64,000 bases of DNA, from assembly GCF_014251815.1 (NCBI RefSeq), contig NZ_CP059202.1, positions 558,001-622,000 on the forward strand, given 5' to 3'. Each line of letters starts with the position of its first letter. Within the stretch, counting starts at the first letter, position 1. This DNA comes from Blattabacterium cuenoti (lineage in GTDB: Bacteria; Bacteroidota; Bacteroidia; Flavobacteriales; Blattabacteriaceae). The notes below the pieces were generated by a model. That model searched no databases. It saw only the letters and a program-made list of their open reading frames with translations, and was not told the DNA's origin. Made by a program: the position numbers and the translations under genes. Positions 46,754-53,989 of this stretch are shown piece by piece.

Positions 46754-46769
46754 TTAATTTTAAAATTTT

Positions 46770-48062
46770 TCATAAATTTTTAACGATTTTTGCAACAACT
46801 TCTGCTTCTACTACAAGCTTATTGTTTACGTAACCTTTTCCTCGCATGTAAACAATTCCTCTTTTCATAGATTCTAACAAATAAACTTGAAAAATAATCA
46901 TATCTCCAGGAATTATTTTATGTTTAAATTTTACTTTATCTATTTTTAAAAAATAAGTAGAATATAATTCAGGATGACTTAGTTTATTTAATACAAGTAT
47001 TCCTCCAACTTGTGCGATAGCTTCTATTTGCAATACACCCGGCATAATAGGTTCTCTAGGAAAATGTCCTATGAAAAAGGATTCATTCATTGTTACATTT
47101 TTAACTCCTACAATACTATTTTCTGTTAAGTCTATGATTTTATCTACTAAAAGAAATGGAGGTTTATGAGGTAAAATTTTCATAATGCTTTTTATATCCA
47201 AAATAGGTTTCTTTTTGAAATTGAATTCAGGAATATCATTTTTTCTTAACGTTTGAATTTGATTCATTAACTCTTTTACAAATTGTATGATAATATAGTT
47301 ATCTGGATTATAAAAGATGAATTTTCCTTTTAACTTAGTTTCTATTAAAGTTAAAAAACCTATAATATCTAAAAGAATATGTTTTGCTATTTCATTAAAA
47401 GCTTGATCTAAATAAAAGCAAGTATTATAAAAAAAAGAATACAAAGAATTTTTTCTTACTTCCTCAATTTTTTTTTCGCTAAGAATACAAAATATTTTTG
47501 AATTTGCAATTTTTTTAAACTGATATATATGTTGAAAAATAGCATTTTTTGCATAATATCTAGAGTTAAAATCTATAACTGTTATAATTTCAAATTTTTT
47601 AGCCGGTAAAGCTAAAATTTCTCCTCCTGTTTTTGTATTTTCATAAGAAATAATTTTCGTTATTGAATAATATTTTCTTATTTCGTTTTGTTCTATAATT
47701 CCTACTTTTTGAATAGCTTCTACAAAAAATTTAGAAGATCCGTCCATAATAGGAATTTCAACATTATCTAATTCTATAATTACATTATCTAGATCCATAC
47801 CAGTCAAAGCGGCTAAAACATGTTCAATAGTATAAATTTTAAATCCATCTTTTTCTAGAATGATACCTTTATCTATACTTTCTTTTTTAAAAAAAGAATA
47901 ATGAGCTTTTATCCAAGGTTTTTCTTTTATATCTGTTCTAATAAAAATAAACCCCGTATGAATTGGAGCTGGTTTGAAAGTAATAGTTACTTTTTTTTTT
48001 GTGTATAAACCAAATCCTTGTAAAGAAATTTTTCCAGCAATAGTTTTTTGCTTTTCAAGCAT
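46770..48062 (-). CDS. fabZ: LpxC-FabZ fusion protein; LpxC half probably inactive, FabZ half intact
   Basis: 430 residues: LpxC-like deacetylase domain (about 1-280) fused to 3-hydroxyacyl-ACP dehydratase FabZ (about 285-430), a fusion normal in Bacteroidota. FabZ keeps its catalytic His in ILPHKPPFLLVD and Glu in MPGVLQIEAIAQ. In the LpxC half, zinc ligands remain (TIEHVLAAL; HILLD), but positions equal to E. coli Thr191, Asp246 and His265 appear as Ile (KIFCI), Phe (DIIGFL) and Asn (YNPDNY), and a segment before the second zinc ligand is shortened. I infer selection for FabZ only; lipid A synthesis from this gene is doubtful. Confidence 0.88.
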   Translation of the reverse strand: MLEKQKTIAGKISLQGFGLYTKKKVTITFKPAPIHTGFIFIRTDIKEKPWIKAHYSFFKKESIDKGIILEKDGFKIYTIEHVLAALTGMDLDNVIIELDNVEIPIMDGSSKFFVEAIQKVGIIEQNEIRKYYSITKIISYENTKTGGEILALPAKKFEIITVIDFNSRYYAKNAIFQHIYQFKKIANSKIFCILSEKKIEEVRKNSLYSFFYNTCFYLDQAFNEIAKHILLDIIGFLTLIETKLKGKFIFYNPDNYIIIQFVKELMNQIQTLRKNDIPEFNFKKKPILDIKSIMKILPHKPPFLLVDKIIDLTENSIVGVKNVTMNESFFIGHFPREPIMPGVLQIEAIAQVGGILVLNKLSHPELYSTYFLKIDKVKFKHKIIPGDMIIFQVYLLESMKRGIVYMRGKGYVNNKLVVEAEVVAKIVKNL

Positions 48063-48151
48063 ATAACAATATATATTAGAATTCTTTAAAAGAAAAATAA
48101 AAACTTTATGTAATTTATACTACAGACGTGTGATTCTTATTTGATTATATC

Positions 48152-48334
48152 ATGAATTTTTCAAGACGTATGATTTTCTTCTTTATAGGTTTTGTTATTG
48201 GTATTTTGATATTACTTTTTTTTTCCTATACCTCTCACAAAAGATTACTGAATATAAAAAAGAAAAAAATAGTAGAAAAAAAAGACGTAAAATATTTTTA
48301 TAACATAAAAAAAACAAACGGTTTCAAAATATGA
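48152..48334 (+). CDS. Small single-pass membrane protein upstream of rpmH
   Basis: Sixty residues with one clear membrane helix ([18 protein letters not shown], about residues 7-24) preceded by NFSRR and followed by a highly basic, Lys-rich tail. No family recognised. Its TGA stop overlaps the rpmH ATG (ATGA), indicating translational coupling and that the frame is real. The orientation suggests a positively charged tail in the cytoplasm, although topology is only a guess. Confidence 0.6.
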   Translation: MNFSRRMIFFFIGFVIGILILLFFSYTSHKRLLNIKKKKIVEKKDVKYFYNIKKTNGFKI

Positions 48335-48480
48335 AAAGAACTTATCAACCTTCAAATAGAAAAAGAGTTAATGTTCATGGATTCATGAAGCGAATGAATA
48401 CAAAAACAGGTCGCATAATTATATCCAGAAGAAGAAAAAAAGGAAGAAAAAGACTTGCCGTTTATAATGTTAAAAAGTAA
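48331..48480 (+). CDS. rpmH: 50S ribosomal protein L34
   Basis: Forty-nine residues beginning [18 protein letters not shown] and rich in Arg/Lys ([14 protein letters not shown]), the L34 signature. Small basic component of the large subunit. Its start overlaps the preceding small membrane-protein gene by 4 nt. It ends 11 nt before the convergent carboxypeptidase-like gene. Confidence 0.95.
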   Translation: MKRTYQPSNRKRVNVHGFMKRMNTKTGRIIISRRRKKGRKRLAVYNVKK

Positions 48481-48491
48481 AATAAAATGAA

Positions 48492-49664
48492 TTAAAAAAT
48501 TCTAAAATTTTCTATAGTTCCAATTTCAGGAAAATTTTCTCCCTTTTCCCCATAAAATTTTTTACCTGTCACAATAGGTTCTTCATAAGCAAAAAAATTT
48601 GATAAATCTCCTATGTCTACTACTTTGGTTAAAGTATAAAGATTTTTTTTCATTAAATCAAACTTTTCAAAGTTCATTAATCCTATATCTACTAAAAATT
48701 TAGTTTTATTTTTTTTTATTTCTACTTTCCTATATATTTTATCCAATAAAACATTTTTATTTTCTGGAATTGATAAATAAGATTTATAATCTTCTTCAAG
48801 ATTTTTTCCTTTTTTGCAAGAAATGAAATAAATTCCGGAAAGAAGAGATAATACGCTGTATTTTCTAATAATCTTTTTTTGAAAATCTTTTGGATAATTT
48901 CCTGATTCAACTAAAATACAAGGATAACCTAATTTTTGTAAACAATCTCCAGTTGCTGTAGGATATAATTTGTCAGAAAATCTTCCTATTGATCCAATAT
49001 TAGGTAAAATTTTATGAAGTTCTCTTACAATAAAACTTATGACTCCCATAGATTTTTTTCTACTTATAGAATAAGTATTTTTTTTCAGGGATATAGAAGG
49101 AGACAAAAAAGATAAAATAGCAGGATTAAAATTTTTATGATCAACATTGTAAATACTTCTTTGATCATGTAAATTAAATAAAATATTAGGTTTATTTTTT
49201 CCTATTTCCTTGAATAAAATTTGTATTTCTGGAGATTGTAAACAAATAGCATCTCTATTTAAGTCTATATTTATTCCATTTCTCCTTCTAAATATTTCAG
49301 CCCCATCAGGATTTAACATTGGAATAAATAGAATCGTTAAATTTTTTTTAAAAAATTGGATTAATTCGCAATTTTTTTCTTTTAAAAACAAATGAAAAAT
49401 ATCAAACATGGATTTTGTCCCAGTGGTTTCATTTCCATGCATTTGAGACCAAATTAATATTTTTATTTTTCCTATCCCCCATTTAATTTTAAAAATTTTC
49501 CTTTTTTCTATAGATAATCCTATAGGAATAATAGAACATATATCTTTATACTTATTCATGATTTGTAATAAATCAGAATATCTGAAAATTTTTGAACAAT
49601 GAATACTACTATCTTTAAAAGATTCATAATTATGGAACATAGATACAATATCAAAAAACGACAT
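48492..49664 (-). CDS. M14-family zinc carboxypeptidase-like protein
   Basis: A 390-residue metallopeptidase. Zinc ligands His76 and Glu79 (MHGNETTG) and His166 (NLHDQRS), the substrate motif NPDGAEIFRRRNG with NIDLNRD, and a later catalytic Glu in ILVESGNYPKDF follow the M14 pattern. No obvious signal peptide is seen, so it may act in the cytoplasm. Substrate unknown; cell-wall peptide or general peptide trimming is possible. Divergent from the CPBP gene. Confidence 0.85.
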   Translation of the reverse strand: MSFFDIVSMFHNYESFKDSSIHCSKIFRYSDLLQIMNKYKDICSIIPIGLSIEKRKIFKIKWGIGKIKILIWSQMHGNETTGTKSMFDIFHLFLKEKNCELIQFFKKNLTILFIPMLNPDGAEIFRRRNGINIDLNRDAICLQSPEIQILFKEIGKNKPNILFNLHDQRSIYNVDHKNFNPAILSFLSPSISLKKNTYSISRKKSMGVISFIVRELHKILPNIGSIGRFSDKLYPTATGDCLQKLGYPCILVESGNYPKDFQKKIIRKYSVLSLLSGIYFISCKKGKNLEEDYKSYLSIPENKNVLLDKIYRKVEIKKNKTKFLVDIGLMNFEKFDLMKKNLYTLTKVVDIGDLSNFFAYEEPIVTGKKFYGEKGENFPEIGTIENFRIF

Positions 49665-49782
49665 AACAACCTGGATTTTTTTTAAATAATTCTCTCATTC
49701 ATGATTATGATTAATAACAAAATTGTTGTTATCTTTCAAAAAAAAGTAAAACGAACTTTTACTAAAGTTAAATTAAAATATT

Positions 49783-49824
49783 TTCATAATTTCATAATAT
49801 GATTCATAATATGATATGATATGA
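49783..49824 (+). repeat. Tandem TTCATAATATGA repeats at the start of the CPBP gene
   Basis: Two exact adjacent 12-base copies (49791-49802 and 49803-49814), preceded by an 8-base partial copy at 49783-49790. They are followed by ATGATATGATATGAAG, in which two minimal ATG-ATA-TGA frames (49811-49819 and 49816-49824) precede or overlap the true ATG at 49821. Possible influence on initiation or length variation among strains. Confidence 0.6.
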
Positions 49825-50633
49825 AGAATTATTTTAAAATAAATTATATAGAATCTATTTTATTAATAATAGGATTTATTGCTTTAAATTTTTTCAATCT
49901 AATTCTTAGAAAATTATTGATTTATATTAATTTACCTGAAAACATGATATTTTCAATATCATACACTCTTCCTTTTATTTTTTTATTTTTTTTCATATCT
50001 CGTCAGGCACAAAAAAAAAGTCTCACCATAGACTTGTCTATGAGCTTGTCTCCATGGTATATTTATTTTATTATTTTTTGTATGATGTTTTGTATGATCA
50101 TTATCAATGAATACATATCCTCACTAGTTCCAAAAGAAGGACCCATATTAGGAAATATGTATAAAGAAATTGAAGAATTTCTTATTTCAGAAATTCAAAA
50201 TCCAATTCCTTTTTTTTCTACTACAGTATTATTAGCACCTATATGTGAAGAAGTCCTTTTTAGAGGGATTATTTTAAATGGTATGTTAAAAAATAAAATA
50301 CATCCTATTAAAGCTATTTTATTTTCTTCATTTTTATTTGGATTGACTCATCTGAATCCATGGCAATTTGTAGGAGGGATTATTATTGGAAGTTTTATAG
50401 GATTCATTTATTTCATAACTTCTTCTATTATAGACTGTATATTATTACATATTTTTAATAATGCTTTTGCTGTATTCACTATGTTTTTATTTATGAAAAA
50501 TAAAGATTTTTTTGCCCCAAAAAAGATAAGTTTGGATATAAATTTTGTATTAATATTAATAATATCTTTTATTATAGTAATGAGTGGAAGTATTTTTCTT
50601 TTAAAGAAAAAAAAAGAAAGCATAAAAAATTAA
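49821..50633 (+). CDS. CPBP-family intramembrane glutamic endopeptidase
   Basis: A 270-residue integral membrane protein with about seven or eight hydrophobic segments. The CPBP/Abi motifs are intact: Glu143-Glu144 and Arg148 in CEEVLFRGI, His177 in FGLTHLNPWQF and His210/Asn213 in LLHIFNNAF. Such proteins are membrane proteases related to Rce1; natural substrates in Bacteroidota are unknown. The start is uncertain because three ATGs are clustered; 49821 alone gives the full frame. Confidence 0.85.
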   Translation: MKNYFKINYIESILLIIGFIALNFFNLILRKLLIYINLPENMIFSISYTLPFIFLFFFISRQAQKKSLTIDLSMSLSPWYIYFIIFCMMFCMIIINEYISSLVPKEGPILGNMYKEIEEFLISEIQNPIPFFSTTVLLAPICEEVLFRGIILNGMLKNKIHPIKAILFSSFLFGLTHLNPWQFVGGIIIGSFIGFIYFITSSIIDCILLHIFNNAFAVFTMFLFMKNKDFFAPKKISLDINFVLILIISFIIVMSGSIFLLKKKKESIKN

Positions 50634-50690
50634 ATTTTTTCATAAAAACTGACTATACACATGAATTAGAAAATTCATTTAAAATTTTTC

Positions 50691-51611
50691 ATGATGAAAA
50701 AGTCTTCATTAACTATTTTAGGATGTCATTCTTCCATCCCTACAAACAAGTTTCATCCCACTGCTCAAATATTGGAAATGAAAGGTTTTTACTTTCTTAT
50801 TGATTGTGGTGAGGGGACACAAGTTCAATTAAGAAAAGCAAAAATAAAATTTAATAAAATCATACACATATTCATATCTCATTTACATGGAGATCATTTT
50901 TTTGGATTGATTGGATTATTATCTACTTTTCACCTGTTAGGGAGAGAAAAACCAGTAAGTATTTACGCTCCAAAAGGATTAAAAGAGATCATAGATGTTC
51001 ATTTTAAATGGTCTTATACCAGACTTAAATATTGCATAGATTATATAGAATTATCATCCCTAAAATTGGAAAAAATCATGGAAAACGATAAAATAGAAGT
51101 TTTTTCCATCCCATTAAAACACAGAATTTATGCAAATGGATTTCTTTTTAGAGAGAAACCGGGAAACAGAAAATTAAATATGGAAGAAATTAAAAAAATA
51201 TCCGATATTAAAATCGTAGACTATCATAATTTAAAATTAGGAAAAGATTTTAAAACTAATGATGGAAAAATGATTCCTAATTACAAATTAACATTTGATC
51301 CTCCAAAAATATTATCTTATGCTTTTTGTTCAGATACTTCTTTTTACTTACCTATAGTTGAGCATATAAAATATGTAGACTTATTATATCATGAATCTAC
51401 ATTTCTAAAAATAGAAGAAAATAGAGCAATTAACACAGGACATTCTACAGCAAATCAAGCCGCACATATAGCTAAAGAAGCTAAAGTCAAAAAATTGTTA
51501 TTGGGACATTATTCAAATAGATTTCCTAATATTAAAGAATTTGAAAAAGAAGCAAAAGAGATATTTTTTAACGTAGAAGCATCCGAAGCTATAAAAACAT
51601 ATTATTTGTAA
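50691..51611 (+). CDS. rnz: Ribonuclease Z
   Basis: Endonuclease maturing tRNA 3' ends. The 306-residue metallo-beta-lactamase fold protein has GCHSSIPTNK, DCGEGTQVQLRKAK and the metal motif SHLHGDHFFG (His64, His66, Asp68, His69), then CSDTSF, YHESTF and GHSTANQAA with further ligands. It suits this genome, whose four tRNA genes here do not encode CCA. The 3' end overlaps the lipoprotein-export permease gene by 10 nt in convergent orientation. Confidence 0.94.
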   Translation: MMKKSSLTILGCHSSIPTNKFHPTAQILEMKGFYFLIDCGEGTQVQLRKAKIKFNKIIHIFISHLHGDHFFGLIGLLSTFHLLGREKPVSIYAPKGLKEIIDVHFKWSYTRLKYCIDYIELSSLKLEKIMENDKIEVFSIPLKHRIYANGFLFREKPGNRKLNMEEIKKISDIKIVDYHNLKLGKDFKTNDGKMIPNYKLTFDPPKILSYAFCSDTSFYLPIVEHIKYVDLLYHESTFLKIEENRAINTGHSTANQAAHIAKEAKVKKLLLGHYSNRFPNIKEFEKEAKEIFFNVEASEAIKTYYL

Positions 51612-52795
51612 TAATTGGAATAAATCATATTATTAATTCTTTTTAAAGAATAAAAAGATATAATTGATCCTATTATTAAAATAACACATACGACCATATA
51701 AGAATCTTCTATTGTAATTTTAACAGGAAAAGGTATTTTTTTTTCTATTTTAAATATTTTATATTTTTCTTGTATTAAAGAAATAATATAAGATATAAAC
51801 AAACCACTAAAACAACCAAAAGTAGTAATCATAAATCCTATATAAAAAAATATCATCTTGATTCTATATAAAGAAAAACCCATACTCCATAATGTAAAAA
51901 TTTCTTTAATTTTATCTAGTTGTAAAATACAAATAGCACTAAATAAATTAAATCCAGTGATTAGTGTTATTAAAATAAACAAAAAATATATAAATATTTT
52001 TTCTGTGTTCAGTACTTTATGAAATCCTTTTTCTCTTTCTACACGTGTTCTTATATTAAATTTTGAACCTAGTTTTTTCATTAAAATATTTTTCAAATTA
52101 TCTATGTTTACTTTATCATGAGCCTTAATTTCTAGAGTTTGAAATCCTTTTTGTTTCATTACATTCTGAAGTTCAGATAAATCACAAAATAAATATTTTA
52201 TGTCCATTTTTGGACTAAAATGAAAAATTCCTTTTATAAAAACTTTTTTTTTCATAAAAAATAAAGTTTTTTTTTTGTCTTTTTTAGAATCAAAAAAAAG
52301 GATCTGAAAAGGTTGATTTATTATGTGATATAATAACATTGGGGGGACTATACGTCCTCCTATATATACATTTAAATAATCAAATTTATTGTTTTTTAAA
52401 TTTATTTTCCTAAATTTTTTCATTACTTTTTCATATCCTACATCCACCCCTTTTAAAAGGACAAAATATTCATGATTATTATAATGTAAAAAAGCTTTTC
52501 TTTCTATGGTCTTAGAGAAGGCCATAATTTCTTGTATAGGTACTATTTTTTTGATAATACTATCATTAATAAAAAAATTTTTTTCATTTAAACAAGAAAT
52601 AGTTATATCAGGATAATGAGTTTTATGAAATTTTTCATTTAAATTTTCTAGTCCAGAGAAAACAAATAAAATTGTAGATAAAGAAAATGCAGAAACACTA
52701 ATAGATAAAATTGATAAAAAAACAATAATATTAACAAGATTTGTTTTTTTTTTAGAAAAAAAATAACGTATAGATATATAAAAATAAATATTCAA
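51602..52795 (-). CDS. Lipoprotein-releasing ABC transporter permease (LolC/LolE type)
   Basis: A 397-residue protein with the MacB/FtsX-type layout: one N-terminal membrane helix (about residues 20-48), a large periplasmic domain, and three C-terminal membrane helices (about 268-292, 312-340 and 365-385). The opening SIRYFFSKKKTNLVNII is typical of LolE-like proteins. It would work with a LolD ATPase to release lipoproteins to the outer membrane. It follows rbfA by 20 nt, a common flavobacterial pair. Complements Lgt in the same window. Confidence 0.8.
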   Translation of the reverse strand: MNIYFYISIRYFFSKKKTNLVNIIVFLSILSISVSAFSLSTILFVFSGLENLNEKFHKTHYPDITISCLNEKNFFINDSIIKKIVPIQEIMAFSKTIERKAFLHYNNHEYFVLLKGVDVGYEKVMKKFRKINLKNNKFDYLNVYIGGRIVPPMLLYHIINQPFQILFFDSKKDKKKTLFFMKKKVFIKGIFHFSPKMDIKYLFCDLSELQNVMKQKGFQTLEIKAHDKVNIDNLKNILMKKLGSKFNIRTRVEREKGFHKVLNTEKIFIYFLFILITLITGFNLFSAICILQLDKIKEIFTLWSMGFSLYRIKMIFFYIGFMITTFGCFSGLFISYIISLIQEKYKIFKIEKKIPFPVKITIEDSYMVVCVILIIGSIISFYSLKRINNMIYSNYYK

Positions 52796-52815
52796 AAACT
52801 TGAAATTAAAAAACT

Positions 52816-53118
52816 TTATATAATTGCATAAAAATCCAATTTTGGAATTTTTTTTACACGATATCTCAATCTATCAGAAAGTAATTTTCTATAAAATCTA
52901 GATTTGGAACGAATAAATTTTAATATTTTTTTATCCAAAAAAGGATAAATGCTAACATATACTTTTATGAGGCTCATATCAGAGCTAATATGTATTTTAA
53001 TTAAAGTCACTAAAAATTCATCCTTACTTTCGCTATAACAAATTTCTTTGTTCAGTATTTCTGCTATTTCTATAAAAAATATTGAATATAACTTCTCATT
53101 TCTAATCAAATCTTTCAT
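52816..53118 (-). CDS. rbfA: Ribosome-binding factor A
   Basis: Cold-adaptation and 16S rRNA maturation factor with a KH-like fold. The start at 53118 gives 100 residues beginning MKDLIRNEKLYS; the frame is open to 53232, but that would run into the tRNA gene and does not resemble RbfA. The motif SDMSLIKVYVSIYPF (about 50-64) and LRYRVKKIPKLDF at the end are RbfA-like. The protein stops directly after the latter, 10-20 residues before most homologues, so the tail is trimmed. Confidence 0.82.
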   Translation of the reverse strand: MKDLIRNEKLYSIFFIEIAEILNKEICYSESKDEFLVTLIKIHISSDMSLIKVYVSIYPFLDKKILKFIRSKSRFYRKLLSDRLRYRVKKIPKLDFYAII

Positions 53119-53224
53119 AATTTCATCACTTTTTTTTTCAAACAGAGACAAAAAACGAAAAAAATTTTCAAAAAACTTGTAATAGGAAAAATAATGTTGT
53201 AAAATTGTACAACTTAATATTTTT

Positions 53225-53298
53225 GGTCCCATAGCTCAGTTGGTTAGAGCACCTGACTCATAATCAGGGAGTCGCTGGTTCAAATCCAGCTGGGACCA
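53225..53298 (+). tRNA. tRNA with CAT anticodon, probably tRNA-Ile2 (lysidine)
   Basis: A 74-base cloverleaf: acceptor GGTCCCA/TGGGACC, D-arm GCTC...GAGC, anticodon arm CCTGA-CTCATAA-TCAGG, T-arm GCTGG-TTCAAAT-CCAGC, discriminator A; no encoded CCA. Acceptor pairs C4-G69, C5-G68 and C6-G67 and the T-arm resemble E. coli ileX, where TilS changes C34 to lysidine for AUA decoding. AUA is heavily used in these genes. The alternative is a second tRNA-Met. Confidence 0.85.
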
Positions 53299-53321
53299 TT
53301 TCTTATTTCTAAAGTAACTGG

Positions 53322-53396
53322 TAACTGGGGGGGGATTCGAACCCACAACTTACAGTTTAGGAAACTGTTGTTCTGTCCTAGTTGAACTACCCAGTC
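53322..53396 (-). tRNA. tRNA-Arg (CCT)
   Basis: Seventy-five bases on the minus strand: acceptor GACTGGG pairs with CCCAGTT (G1-U72), D-arm GTTC...GAAC, anticodon stem ACAGT/ACTGT with loop TTCCTAA, T-loop TTCGAAT, discriminator A; CCA not encoded. Anticodon CCT reads AGG. The first ten bases overlap the end of rpmA, whose TAG stop uses tRNA positions 8-10. Located tail to tail with the CAT tRNA, 23 nt away. Confidence 0.9.
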
Positions 53397-53650
53397 TTAT
53401 TATCTACAATAGAAACAATCGATTTATTTTTTTTTACTTTTTTAAAAGACACATAACCGTTTTTTATAGCATATAAAGTATGATCTTTTCCTATTCCTAC
53501 ATTTATTCCAGGATGATGTTTAGTCCCTCTCTGACGAATTATAATATTACCAGAATTTACATACTGATTTCCATATATTTTAACTCCTAATCTTCTTCCT
53601 GCTGAATCTCTTCCATTTCTAGAACTTCCAGAGCCTTTTTTATGAGCCAT
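53387..53650 (-). CDS. rpmA: 50S ribosomal protein L27
   Basis: Eighty-seven residues beginning [18 protein letters not shown], the mature-like L27 start whose N-terminus reaches the peptidyl transferase centre, followed by [21 protein letters not shown] and [12 protein letters not shown]. The final codons (Lys-Thr-Gly-stop) are read from the acceptor stem of the downstream tRNA-Arg gene. Lies 24 nt after rplU in the usual rplU-rpmA pair. Confidence 0.95.
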   Translation of the reverse strand: MAHKKGSGSSRNGRDSAGRRLGVKIYGNQYVNSGNIIIRQRGTKHHPGINVGIGKDHTLYAIKNGYVSFKKVKKNKSIVSIVDNKTG

Positions 53651-53674
53651 ATCTTGTTTTTTTTATGTTATGAA

Positions 53675-53989
53675 TTATTTAAATAAAAAAGAAATTATTC
53701 TTATTTTTGAAAATAAAGGCCTAAATCCATTTTTTACTTTATATCCTTTTCTTCTTTTTTTCTTAAAAATAATAATTTTTTTTCCTTTTATATGTTGTAA
53801 AATTTCTATTTTTACATTTATTTTTTCTATAAAAGGATTTCCTAAAATAAGTTTTCCTTGTTTACAAAACAAAAAAACTTGATTCAACAATATTTGTTCT
53901 CCTATATTTTTGCAAATATGAGGAACATAAATATATTCATTTTCAACAATTTTAAATTGTTTATCTTTTATATTAACAATAGCATACAT
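53675..53989 (-). CDS. rplU: 50S ribosomal protein L21
   Basis: One hundred and four residues starting MYAIVNIKDKQFKIVENEYI, the L21 beginning, with the KIIIFKKKRRKGYKVKNGFR basic loop. Structural protein of the large subunit binding 23S rRNA. Its ATG overlaps the sufS stop by one base, so it is probably transcribed with the suf genes as well as with rpmA. Confidence 0.93.
   Translation of the reverse strand: MYAIVNIKDKQFKIVENEYIYVPHICKNIGEQILLNQVFLFCKQGKLILGNPFIEKINVKIEILQHIKGKKIIIFKKKRRKGYKVKNGFRPLFSKIRIISFLFK

Noticed and set aside
53119..53232. N-terminal extension of rbfA to position 53232
   Set aside because: It would overlap the tRNA gene, and its Phe/Tyr-rich sequence does not match RbfA.
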